From positions 1-11,803 of the forward strand of contig CAILBQ010000815.1 in NCBI GenBank assembly GCA_903832475.1: a DNA stretch of 11,803 nt. Direction: 5' to 3'. Made by a program: the position numbers and the translations under genes. The stretch is from an uncultured Acidobacteriota bacterium (GTDB lineage: Bacteria > Acidobacteriota > Terriglobia > Terriglobales > Acidobacteriaceae). The notes under the pieces are model-generated. The model did not search any database. It was not told where the DNA came from and saw nothing but the letters and a program-made list of their open reading frames with translations. Shown here piece after piece: positions 1-6,876 of this stretch (positions are counted from its first letter, which is position 1; every line of letters starts with the position of its first letter).

Positions 1-485
1 ATGAGCGCGTCGGGGGTCTGCATCTCTTCCAGGCCCAGCGACTCAAGCTGGCGTTCGGAGTCGAGCCGGTAGAGATCGAGGTGCAGCAGTTTCATAGGCT
101 TGCCGTCGAGCGCGCCGGAGTATTCATGCACCAGGGTGAATGTCGGGCTGGTCACTTCATCCGGCTCCGCGGCGCCGAGTGCGGTCGCGATTCCTTTGAC
201 GAGAGTGGTTTTCCCAGCGCCGAGATCGCCGCGCAGGATCATCAGTCGTGGGGGCGAAAGCATCTCGGCCAGCTTGCGGCCGATTTCTACCGTGCCTGCG
301 CTGGACTTGGTCTCATATTCCTTGACCTTGGGAGAGGCGTGCTTGCCGGCTTTGGCCTCAACGGACTTAATTTCGCCGGATTTGACCTCGGCCGTTTTCA
401 CGTCGATGGCATGGGGAGCCGCGGACTCGCCGGCGCGTGCATCTTCGGGGGTGGCGTCCGCATTGGTGACTGCCGACTTGCTCAA
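1..485 (-). CDS. tsaE: TsaE, tRNA threonylcarbamoyladenosine (t6A) biosynthesis ATPase, 3' end cut by window
   Basis: TsaE is the cytoplasmic P-loop ATPase that works with TsaB and TsaD to make t6A at position 37 of ANN-decoding tRNAs. Visible here are 161 codons. The Walker A loop GDLGAGKTT is at residues 86-94, the family motif SPTFTLVHEY at 113-122, HLDLYRL at 135-141, and the conserved glutamate segment LGLEE at 150-154. The frame is open to base 1, so the last part is missing. The start is a TTG at 485-483, chosen because GGAGGAGAG (489-497 on this strand) lies 7 nt upstream and no ATG fits. The core fold begins near residue 64. About 60 residues precede it, Lys/Glu-rich with a pentad pattern (V/I/A-K-x-x-E) at residues 29-46, which most TsaE proteins lack. 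The start lies 22 nt after the nnr stop, so the two genes are probably cotranscribed. Family identity is very secure. Confidence 0.95.
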   Translation of the reverse strand, partial: MSKSAVTNADATPEDARAGESAAPHAIDVKTAEVKSGEIKSVEAKAGKHASPKVKEYETKSSAGTVEIGRKLAEMLSPPRLMILRGDLGAGKTTLVKGIATALGAAEPDEVTSPTFTLVHEYSGALDGKPMKLLHLDLYRLDSERQLESLGLEEMQTPDAL

Positions 486-488
486 GTG

Positions 489-497
489 CTCTCCTCC
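489..497 (-). promoter_or_regulatory. Ribosome binding site deciding the TTG start of tsaE
   Basis: On the minus strand this reads GGAGGAGAG, a near-perfect Shine-Dalgarno sequence in the 22-nt gap between the nnr stop codon and tsaE. The GGAGG core ends 7 nt before the TTG at 485, and no other start codon in the tsaE frame is so placed. It is the main reason to accept the TTG start and therefore the long N-terminal extension. Confidence 0.8.
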
Positions 498-507
498 GCC
501 GACAGGG

Positions 508-2166
508 TTATTTCGACGACCGATCCTGGTACCGTTTCCTGGGCTGTCCCTGCAACCAACAATAACCGGAATCCCCCTGTGGGTGAAAGTGAAAAGCCCG
601 CGACAGGTTCGTAAGCGAGTCGGTAGCCAGCAGTGTGTGCTGATCTCCGCCAATGCCGGGTTGTCGAACGGTGATGTCGGCGGCGAGGCCGTGCAGGTAG
701 ACGGCGGCTTCGACGGCGCGCTGCGGGTCGTGGGGATGTTGAGCCAGCAGGCCGGCGACCATGCCGGTGAGCAGGTCGCCGCTGCCGCCTTTAGCCATGC
801 CGGGGTTGCCGGTGGTGTTGATCGCGATGGAGCCGTCAGGGTGGGCGATGAGGGTGCGCCAGCCCTTCAGAACGAGGATCAGCCTGTGTTTCGTGGCAAA
901 ATCGCGGGCCAGACCGATGCGGTCAGCTTCGACCTGCTTGATCGTGAGGCCGGTGAGGCGGGCCATTTCGCCGGGATGCGGAGTCAGGACAAGAGTGCGG
1001 CCCTCTGCAATCTTGTCGAGCCGCTCGGGATGCTGGGAGATGGCGTTGAGTGCATCGGCATCGACGACGGCGGGCAGACGCTTGCCATCCTCGCTGCTTT
1101 CCAGCAGGCCCAGGGCAAACGCGACAGCTTCGGGCGTCGTTCCCAGGCCGGGGCCGACGGCGAGGACAGTGATGCGATGCAGGAGCTTCTCGAGCTTGTC
1201 GGGATCGAGATTGCCGGTAGAAAGCTCGCCCGAGTCGGTGATGGCCAGCGCATGCGTCATCAGCTCCGGCGCGAGCGCGGCGACGAGGGACAGCACCGGC
1301 GGCGCGACGGCGGCGGTGACCAGGCCGGCGCCGATGCGCAGGGCGGAGAGTGAGGCCATGCCCGGCGCTCCCGACTTGCCGACGCTGCCGCCTACCACCA
1401 GCACGTGGCCGTACATGCCTTTGTTCGAGTCGAACGGGCGAGCGGGATCGGTGATGCTCTTGGCCGAGCCGCCCCAATGCAGGTTGAGCGAAGAGACAAT
1501 GGATTCGTAGGGCGAGCCGATGGATGCGACGACGATGGGATCGGCGAGGCGGTGAGTGAGCTGGCCAAAAAGGTGAGCTGGCTTGGGCGCGGTGAAGGTG
1601 ACGACGGCGTCGGAGGGGAAGACGGGCCCTGCCGGATGCGACTCGGTGCCATCGGCGTCCCAGCCGGAAGGCAGGTCGACTGAGACGATGGCAGCTTTTG
1701 TTTTCGAATCTTTGAGCCATTCGAGAGCGGCCAGAGGCAGGTCGCGCAGGGAAGGTTTGAAGCCGGTACCGACGATGGCGTCGAGGATGAGGTCGGCTTC
1801 AAGGAGCCCGGCGTGGTCGCTTAGTTGATCGATGGAGGTTACGATCCGGATGAGGTGAGAGGCGAAGGCGTCGAGTTCACGAAAGGCCTGGGCGGCGTCT
1901 CCCTGCATGGTCTCGGGATCACCCAGAAGCAGGACGGTAACTTCGAGGCCAGATTCAACCAGCAGGCGCCCCGCCATCAAGCCGTCGCCGCCGTTGTTGC
2001 CGCGTCCGCAGAGCACGGTAATGCTGCGCGCGCGGGAGAAGTGCGTGCGGACGAAATCAGCAACTGCGCGCGAGGCATTGCGCATCAGGTCGATCGACGG
2101 AATGCCGAAGCGTTCGCTGGTGGCGCGGTCGCAGGCGTGCATCTCGGCGGCGGTAAGAATCTTCAT
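508..2166 (-). CDS. nnr: Bifunctional NAD(P)H-hydrate repair enzyme (epimerase NnrE + ADP-dependent dehydratase NnrD)
   Basis: This cytoplasmic enzyme repairs hydrated NADH/NADPH. The N-terminal domain interconverts the R and S hydrates, and the C-terminal domain dehydrates the S form using ADP (or ATP). The 552-residue product has both parts. NnrE covers about residues 1-220, with CGRGNNGGDG at 53-62, ILDAIVGTGF at 127-136 and DLPSGWDADG at 164-173. NnrD follows, with VLVVGGSVGKSGAP at 255-268, VGPGLGTT at 337-344, VVDADALNAI at 367-376, LTPHPGEMARL at 394-404, and the catalytic NPGMAKGGSGDLLTG at 454-468. The ATG at 2166 is chosen because MKILTAAEMHA is the usual family beginning. The frame stays open to an ATG at 2304, but those extra residues look non-conserved. 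Neither start has a convincing ribosome binding site. The last ~29 residues (from about 524) look unlike the usual family end. tsaE follows 22 nt downstream. Confidence 0.96.
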   Translation of the reverse strand: MKILTAAEMHACDRATSERFGIPSIDLMRNASRAVADFVRTHFSRARSITVLCGRGNNGGDGLMAGRLLVESGLEVTVLLLGDPETMQGDAAQAFRELDAFASHLIRIVTSIDQLSDHAGLLEADLILDAIVGTGFKPSLRDLPLAALEWLKDSKTKAAIVSVDLPSGWDADGTESHPAGPVFPSDAVVTFTAPKPAHLFGQLTHRLADPIVVASIGSPYESIVSSLNLHWGGSAKSITDPARPFDSNKGMYGHVLVVGGSVGKSGAPGMASLSALRIGAGLVTAAVAPPVLSLVAALAPELMTHALAITDSGELSTGNLDPDKLEKLLHRITVLAVGPGLGTTPEAVAFALGLLESSEDGKRLPAVVDADALNAISQHPERLDKIAEGRTLVLTPHPGEMARLTGLTIKQVEADRIGLARDFATKHRLILVLKGWRTLIAHPDGSIAINTTGNPGMAKGGSGDLLTGMVAGLLAQHPHDPQRAVEAAVYLHGLAADITVRQPGIGGDQHTLLATDSLTNLSRAFHFHPQGDSGYCWLQGQPRKRYQDRSSK

Positions 2167-2191
2167 GCACATCATGGTAGTGGAAGCCGAG

Positions 2192-2208
2192 GCTGGACAG
2201 TGTCCAGC
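2192..2208. promoter_or_regulatory. 17-bp perfect inverted repeat (8-1-8) between nnr and the pentapeptide-repeat gene
   Basis: The sequence is GCTGGACA-G-TGTCCAGC, two perfect 8-bp arms around one base. It lies in the 172-bp divergent gap, 25 bp upstream of the nnr ATG and about 130 bp upstream of the pentapeptide gene. Symmetry with a one-base centre fits a homodimeric repressor operator, and a 1-nt loop makes an RNA hairpin unlikely. No cognate regulator is identifiable. The rest of the gap shows no promoter I would defend. Confidence 0.4.
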
Positions 2209-2338
2209 AATGCTCGACTCAAGGCGCGCCAGGCTTGAATTCTCGAGCTTTGAGAGAAAGCCTGGTGCTATGGTGAAGTCTCGAATCCCGGTGTCCGTTC
2301 TCAATCAGCGAAGGGCGCCGGCGAGACAGGAGCAGGCA

Positions 2339-3088
2339 ATGACAGTGCACGCGGAGCTGAAACGTCCGCCGGAGTGGGCAGCCGTGCGAGCAGGAGCACG
2401 GCACGGCGCGCTGATTCCATTTCTGCGGCTGGAATGGACGCTGGAGTGGGCGGCATATGTCCTGGATCGCTGGAGCTTTGTCAAAGTACTGGAGCGGCTG
2501 GGCAGTTTCTCCGTCCTCATAGCTGTCATCTTCTATTTCAGCGATGCCGGGAATCGCGTCAAGCAGCGCCATTACCAGGCCTGGCAGGTGATCAACACGG
2601 CGCAAGGAAAGGGAGGCAGCGGCGGCCGGATTGAGGCCATGCAGGAGCTGAACGCCGATGGCGTTGCGCTGGTCGGCATCGACGTGTCTTCGGCGTTCTT
2701 GCAGGGTTTGCGGCTGCGCAACGCCAGTCTGCTGCGGTCGGATTTCAGCGCCGCCGACATGCGGGGAAGCGAACTTTCCAACGCGGATTTCACACTCGCC
2801 AACCTGCGCTCCGCCAATCTGCGCGGCAGCATGCTCGACCATGCCCGATTTGTTCAAGCTGACCTGAGCAACGCCGATTTGCAAGGCAGCGACCTGACCG
2901 GGGCACGCCTTGCCGGAGCGACGCTGGACGATGCCGACCTGAGTTCAACCGAACTGGCCGGCTTGGACTGGAAGGGTGTCAAAAGCATCCGCGGGGCAAA
3001 CGTTAGCGGCGTGCGCCATGCGCCGGATGGATTCGTAGCCTGGGCCTTGGCCCATGGCGCGACCCAGACAGGCTCACCAGAAAATTGA
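2339..3088 (+). CDS. Membrane-anchored pentapeptide-repeat protein
   Basis: The 249-residue product has three visible parts. A juxtamembrane N-terminus leads into one hydrophobic segment (LGSFSVLIAVIFYFS, about 54-68). A linker follows with the motif QAWQVINTAQGKGGSGGRIEA (from about 80), which I associate with membrane-linked pentapeptide proteins. Then come about 21 uninterrupted pentapeptides from L111 to K215 (for example LSNAD, LQGSD, LTGAR, LDDAD), predicting a right-handed beta helix of about five coils. There is no signal peptide and the topology is not decided. The ATG at 2339 is preferred because ACAGGAG lies just upstream and the frame further 5' (open to 1907) overlaps nnr on the other strand and looks like shadow sequence. 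The specific function is unknown. It lacks features that would single out a Qnr/MfpA-type gyrase-protecting protein. Confidence 0.88.
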   Translation: MTVHAELKRPPEWAAVRAGARHGALIPFLRLEWTLEWAAYVLDRWSFVKVLERLGSFSVLIAVIFYFSDAGNRVKQRHYQAWQVINTAQGKGGSGGRIEAMQELNADGVALVGIDVSSAFLQGLRLRNASLLRSDFSAADMRGSELSNADFTLANLRSANLRGSMLDHARFVQADLSNADLQGSDLTGARLAGATLDDADLSSTELAGLDWKGVKSIRGANVSGVRHAPDGFVAWALAHGATQTGSPEN

Positions 3089-3093
3089 GGCGC

Positions 3094-3128
3094 AAAAAAG
3101 AGGCGAAGCCGGTCTGGCTTCGCCTCTT
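3094..3128 (-). terminator. Rho-independent terminator of the efflux operon
   Basis: A 13-bp perfect stem (3098-3110 with 3116-3128) closes a 5-nt loop (GGTCT). Read on the minus strand, the hairpin is followed by TTTTTT (3094-3099), the canonical intrinsic-terminator layout, and it begins 15 nt after the stop of the membrane fusion protein gene. On the plus strand the same hairpin sits 9 nt after the pentapeptide-protein stop but has only two Ts behind it, so termination in that direction should be weaker. Confidence 0.85.
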
Positions 3129-3143
3129 GAGGGCATTGGAGGC

Positions 3144-4412
3144 CTAGTCCTTGACCCGGACCTTGGGCTCGACGGATAGGCCCGGGCGGAGTTCATGCCC
3201 CTTGTCCTGGTTGGCGAGGTCGGTGAAGTCGATGCGGACGGGGACGCGCTGCACAACCTTGACGTAGTTTCCGGTTGCGTTCTCAGGCGGGAAGAGAGAA
3301 AGGACAGAACCTGTGGCGCCGCCAACCTGGGTAATCACGCCATCATATTTACGGCCCGTCGCATCCACGGCAATCTCGACGTGCTGTTTGGGACTGATGT
3401 GGCGGAGCTGGGTTTCCTTGAAGTTGGCCGTGACCCAGAGATCATCGAGCGAAACCAGTGTGAGCAGGTTCTGACCCGGGGAGACATTCTGGTTGATTTC
3501 GAGGTTCTTGCGGGTAATGATGCCGTTGGCCGGCGCCACGATTTTGGTGTAGCTAAGGTTCAAGTTGGCCTGGTCGAGCTGGGCCTGGGCGCTCTTGACC
3601 TGGGCCTCGGCCTGCTGCACCTTGGCGCGCTGGGCGGCGACCTGTTGCGGACCGGTTTGCGCGGCTTTCTGTTGCTGCTGGGCGTTGGCCACCTTCTCGT
3701 TGGCGACTTGGACGCCCTGTTTGGCGGCCTGCTCGCCGGCGATGGCGTCTTCAACGGCAGCCTTATCGGCATCGGCTTGGGCCACAGCGGCGTCGAACTG
3801 CTGCTTGCTGATGACGTCCTTAGCGACAAGCGGCTTGTAGCGCTCGAGATCCTGAGTGGCCTTGAGGTAATTGGCCTGGGCCTGGACAACCTTGGCATGG
3901 GCGGCGGCAACCTGGCTGGTAGCCTGGGCCACGCCGGCCTGAGCGCCGACGACGTCAGCTGAGGTAGATCGCAGTTGGCTGCCGGTATTCACGCTGGTGA
4001 TGGGCACATTCACACCGGCGGCAACCGCGGCCGCCTTGGCGCTGGCAAGCGATGCCTGGGCATTTTCGACAGCGACCTGATAATCGGCGGGATCGAGCTC
4101 GGCGATCACGGTGCCTTTCTGGACATACTGGTTCTCGTCGACATTGACCTTGATCACCTGACCACTGATGCGCGTGCTTATCTGAATCAGGTGGCCGTTG
4201 ACCTGAGCGTCGTCGGTGTCTTCGTAGTAAGTGGAGTGCCAGTAGAAGAGGCCGCCGGCGATGAGCAGCAGCAAGACGATAACGATGATGAGGCCGCGAC
4301 GGCTCTTCTTGGGCTTGCCGTTGTCGGCATCGTTGTTGTCCTGTCCTTGATTATTGTTCGGCTTCTGCTCGGTTTTTTCTTCAGGAACTGCAGTTGCTTC
4401 GGCCACGTTCAC
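3144..4412 (-). CDS. EmrA/HlyD-family membrane fusion protein (periplasmic adaptor)
   Basis: This is the periplasmic adaptor that links an inner-membrane transporter to an outer-membrane TolC-type channel. The 422-residue product has a polar Asn/Asp-rich cytoplasmic N-terminus (10-39), one membrane anchor (RGLIIVIVLLLLIAGGLFYW, 39-58), then the EmrA-type block EDTDDAQVNGHLIQIS (64-79) and lipoyl half-motif VDENQYVQKGTVIAELDPAD (91-110). A long Ala/Gln-rich alpha-hairpin coiled coil runs about 112-285. The second lipoyl half (YTKIVAPANGIITRKN) and a beta-barrel ending LRPGLSVEPKVRVKD follow. The start is GTG at 4412, sharing GTGA with the upstream TolC-type stop. GGGAGG lies only 3 nt upstream, so the in-frame GTG at 4406 (9-nt spacing) may be the true start. 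A terminator follows directly, with no pump gene in the operon. Confidence 0.93.
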   Translation of the reverse strand: MNVAEATAVPEEKTEQKPNNNQGQDNNDADNGKPKKSRRGLIIVIVLLLLIAGGLFYWHSTYYEDTDDAQVNGHLIQISTRISGQVIKVNVDENQYVQKGTVIAELDPADYQVAVENAQASLASAKAAAVAAGVNVPITSVNTGSQLRSTSADVVGAQAGVAQATSQVAAAHAKVVQAQANYLKATQDLERYKPLVAKDVISKQQFDAAVAQADADKAAVEDAIAGEQAAKQGVQVANEKVANAQQQQKAAQTGPQQVAAQRAKVQQAEAQVKSAQAQLDQANLNLSYTKIVAPANGIITRKNLEINQNVSPGQNLLTLVSLDDLWVTANFKETQLRHISPKQHVEIAVDATGRKYDGVITQVGGATGSVLSLFPPENATGNYVKVVQRVPVRIDFTDLANQDKGHELRPGLSVEPKVRVKD

Positions 4413-5884
4413 TTACCTCCCAGATATTCTTTGTAGTTCTGCGCCACACCCATGGCACGGGCCAGATTCAGCTTGGCGACGTTGTGCTGGTAGAGGCTGT
4501 TCACGTACTGCCCGTTGGCTTGGGCCACGGATTGCTGCGCGTCGGAGACGGCGAGGTTGTCGCTGACGCCGGCGGCATAGCGCTGCTGCGCTTCACTGAG
4601 GACTTCGTTCGAAAGCTCGACGTTGGAGTGAGCCACTTCCACCTGCTGCTGCGAGGAAGCTATGTCGAGCAGGGCATCGCGGACGTCGGCTTCAATCTGC
4701 GCGTCGAGGTCGCTCTGCTGGTCAAGCTGCTGGTCAAGCTGCGACTGGACAATTTGCGCTTCGCCGCGATATTGCGCTTCTTTGAAGATGGGGATGGTAA
4801 TGGTGCCGGTGGCGTCGCCAGTGCCATGCGAATGGCGGACGTTGACGCCGATGTCGCCGTAGTCCGCCTCAGCCTTGACCGTCGGCAGGCGATCGTCGGT
4901 GGCTGCCTTGCGCTGGTCGACGGCGCCGGCGGTCAGCTCCGCCGAGGCTGCCCGGTCTTTGCGATTGGCGAGGGCCTGTTTGATGGCCTGCTGCACGTCG
5001 GGCTGATCAAAGGCGGCGTAGGGAACTTTGTCGGCCAGTTCGAACTTCTGTTCCAAGGGCAAGCCGATGGTGCGAGCCAGGGCCAGCTTGTCTTTCTCGA
5101 TCTGGTTGCGCGCGGAGATGAGCTGCTGCTGGAGGCTTTGCGTATCCACCTGGGCGCGAAGCTGGTCGAGCGCGGGAGCTGTGCCGGCGGTGTGGAAATT
5201 GGTGGCCTGGTCAAGCGAGGCCTGAGAAGTTTTTACCTCTGCCTCGATGGCCTCAGTCTGCGCCTGGTCAGCCAGTATCTTCAGGTAGGCGTTGCCGACG
5301 GTGAGAATGACAAGCTGTCGAGAGTCCTGTGCGGAGAGCTGAGAGGCGGTGAAGTTGTGCTTGGATGCTGTGTAGGCGCGGTAGTTTTTCAGGCTGACAA
5401 CCGTCCAGTTCAGCGTGGCGCGGGCGTCGGTATAGCCGAACGGCCCGATGATGGTGGGAAAGCCGGGAATGCGCAGACCCTGGGCGGCGAGATCGCTTTG
5501 AACAAAAGCTTCCTTGATGCTGCCGTCGATATCGGGAAGCAAGGCCTGGAGCTGCTGCAGGCGCTGGCCGCGCGCATTGGCGGTCTGGACGCCGCTGAGC
5601 AGCAGGCCGAGGTTGGCCTGGAGGCCGCGCTGCACGGCGTCGTCAAGCGTCAGGGAAAGGGTGGCGGCTGTGGCCTTGCCCTGGGTGATGCTGCCCTGAT
5701 AGCTCGACTGGGACTGGGCGGCGCCGGCCGGCTGCGGAGTGCCGATCTGGATATTGGTGCTGGTCGAGCCGGAACTTGCCTGGCCGCCGGTGTTCAGCTG
5801 CGCCATCGCGGACGAAGCTGACGTCGCGAGTACAGCTGCCGCCAGAACCGTCGAGAAAAGATTGGACAGGGCTCTACCGTTCAT
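4409..5884 (-). CDS. TolC-family outer-membrane efflux protein
   Basis: This is the outer-membrane channel of a tripartite export system. From the ATG at 5884 the product has 491 residues. A signal peptide (MNGRALSNLFSTVLAAAVLA, ending near SSAMA-Q) leads into a mature protein with two repeated helical outer-membrane-factor modules. The first includes LTLDDAVQRGLQANLGLLLS and ends near the LYxxK-type helices around QLVILTVGNAYLKILADQAQ. The second includes DRLPTVKAEADYGDIG and ends with the AGVSDNLAVSDAQQSVAQAN helix and YQHNVAKLNLARAMG. The mature protein is rich in Ala and Gln, typical of long coiled-coil tunnels. In-frame ATGs at 5914 and 5947 would add 10 or 21 residues before the signal peptide. 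I chose 5884 because it puts the hydrophobic stretch at the usual distance. None of the three has a clear ribosome binding site. The stop overlaps the adaptor start by 4 bp, implying translational coupling. Confidence 0.92.
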   Translation of the reverse strand: MNGRALSNLFSTVLAAAVLATSASSAMAQLNTGGQASSGSTSTNIQIGTPQPAGAAQSQSSYQGSITQGKATAATLSLTLDDAVQRGLQANLGLLLSGVQTANARGQRLQQLQALLPDIDGSIKEAFVQSDLAAQGLRIPGFPTIIGPFGYTDARATLNWTVVSLKNYRAYTASKHNFTASQLSAQDSRQLVILTVGNAYLKILADQAQTEAIEAEVKTSQASLDQATNFHTAGTAPALDQLRAQVDTQSLQQQLISARNQIEKDKLALARTIGLPLEQKFELADKVPYAAFDQPDVQQAIKQALANRKDRAASAELTAGAVDQRKAATDDRLPTVKAEADYGDIGVNVRHSHGTGDATGTITIPIFKEAQYRGEAQIVQSQLDQQLDQQSDLDAQIEADVRDALLDIASSQQQVEVAHSNVELSNEVLSEAQQRYAAGVSDNLAVSDAQQSVAQANGQYVNSLYQHNVAKLNLARAMGVAQNYKEYLGGK

Positions 5885-6180
5885 GGAAAAAACTGGGTAA
5901 AAGGAATTTGGCATTCGTTTCGATGTCACTCGGGCAACTTGTTCCATCGTATGCTGTTCGGCGACGGAATGGTTGCGTCAGGTTAGCGGGACTTCCCAAA
6001 AACGGTCTTTTTAGGCAGTAAGGAGGACCGTAGAGTTGCGATTCAGGAGCTAAGTCCCTGTTGCTGAGTTTTTGGATGCAACTGGATACGCGAAGGGTTC
6101 CGAAATTGGGAGCCAAACTGGCCAGGGGGACGCGGTAGCCGGCGGGGGTCCGGAGTACCGCTCCCTTTTCGGGCCTTGGC
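5885..6180. other. Intergenic region between the TolC-type gene and the sigma-like gene
   Basis: About 233-296 bp, depending on the true TolC-type start, should hold the promoter of the efflux operon. I see no -35/-10 pair I would defend. A TACGAT-like -10 lies around 5946-5951 on the minus strand without a matching -35. A GC-rich hairpin (GCGGTA at 6132-6137 with TACCGC at 6156-6161, inner CCGG/CCGG stem) lies about 20 nt after the sigma-like stop. It could slow or end transcription of that gene, but no T-tract follows. Short ORFs here lack a ribosome binding site and recognisable content. Confidence 0.4.
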
Positions 6181-6876
6181 CTACTTGCCCTGGGTGGCGT
6201 GAATCAACTGCGAGGCCAGCGAGCAGAGCGCCTGGCGGAAGCTGCTGCGCACGGTGTCCGGGGTCCACTCTTCGGCCAGCTTGCCTCCGTCTTCTGCGAG
6301 CAGGTCGGCTACCTCGACGGACGACAGGCCGCCGATGGCGCGCAGGACGAAAATGGTGCGCTGCGAAACAGGCAGGCTTTCCAGCCAGGCGCGTAGGTGC
6401 ATGCGCTCCGGGCCAGTCAGCATTCGCTCCAGCTCAGCGGCGGTGACGCCGGCGGCGGAGAGGTCGTCGTCTTCAATGCAGCTGACGGGACCGGATTCCT
6501 CCTGCGGAGCAACGAAAGCGGAGGCGTCCCGCTTGTGTAATACAGTGACCGCCTGCGCAGCCAGGGCCAGGCGCGCCTTGTGGCTGGCGTCGAGGTGGTC
6601 ACAGCAGGAGGGTATGTCGACATTGGCGACCACATGCTCGATGAGCTGGATGGTTTCTTCGCCTTCCCCGATCAGCATGGAGCCAAGGTGATACAGGTCT
6701 CCGGCGATTTTTTCCATTACGCCGTCCCAGCCGGAGAGTGCGGCTTCAACTGAGGCAGGGTCTTTAGGCTGACCGTCGAGCAATTCCGAAACTTGCGAGA
6801 AAAAGGCAGGAGACTGGGGGTGAAGCGGCTGGTCGGGGAGGAATTTTTGGTCGAGGGAGATGGGATTCTGAGACAT
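6181..6876 (-). CDS. Sigma-factor-like protein (ECF-type, degenerate region 2, variant region 4)
   Basis: The 231-residue cytoplasmic protein resembles ECF sigma factors in two places. Residues 54-86 (LYHLGSMLIGEGEETIQLIE and flanks) match regions 2.1-2.2, which contact RNA polymerase. Residues 160-225 match region 4 (LRAWLESLPVSQRTIFVLRA, IGGLSSVEVADLL, then SSFRQALCSLASQL), which reads the -35 element. Between the region-4 helices is an insertion, about AEDGGKLAEEWTP (194-206), where ordinary factors have a short turn. Typical regions 2.3-2.4 (DNA melting and -10 recognition) are not evident. A stretch with a Cys pair (SCCDHLDASHK, 90-100) stands there instead. The ATG at 6876 has CCAGGAG about 8 nt upstream. 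No anti-sigma gene is adjacent, and ppk1 is divergent across 344 bp. It may be an active ECF factor, or a regulator that binds polymerase without normal promoter recognition. Confidence 0.75.
   Translation of the reverse strand: MSQNPISLDQKFLPDQPLHPQSPAFFSQVSELLDGQPKDPASVEAALSGWDGVMEKIAGDLYHLGSMLIGEGEETIQLIEHVVANVDIPSCCDHLDASHKARLALAAQAVTVLHKRDASAFVAPQEESGPVSCIEDDDLSAAGVTAAELERMLTGPERMHLRAWLESLPVSQRTIFVLRAIGGLSSVEVADLLAEDGGKLAEEWTPDTVRSSFRQALCSLASQLIHATQGK

Noticed and set aside
100..1353. 417-codon plus-strand reading frame opposite tsaE and nnr
   Set aside because: Both minus-strand genes carry intact catalytic motifs here; the plus-strand product is low-complexity shadow sequence.
2167..2304. 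46-codon upstream extension of nnr
   Set aside because: The family start MKILTAAEM lies at 2166; the extra residues look non-conserved and span the inverted repeat.
1907..2338. 144-codon upstream extension of the pentapeptide-repeat protein
   Set aside because: It overlaps the conserved N-terminus of nnr on the other strand, and the ATG at 2339 has a good ribosome binding site.
3195..3962. 255-codon plus-strand reading frame opposite the adaptor coiled coil
   Set aside because: Its Gly/Leu-rich composition arises from the Ala/Gln codons of the real minus-strand coiled coil.
3144..4412. Possible repeat array in the Ala/Gln-rich part of the adaptor
   Set aside because: Periodicity is heptad-like coiled coil with no exact DNA repeat unit, so it is protein structure and not a repeat element.
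4394..5821. 475-codon plus-strand reading frame opposite the TolC-type gene
   Set aside because: It is the complementary shadow of a GC-rich gene with clear family motifs and a signal peptide on the minus strand; its translation is Gly/Leu/Val-rich and matches no family I know.
5946..5951. TACGAT as the -10 of the efflux operon
   Set aside because: No -35 at 16-18 bp; the nearest resemblance (CTGACG) is 24 bp away.
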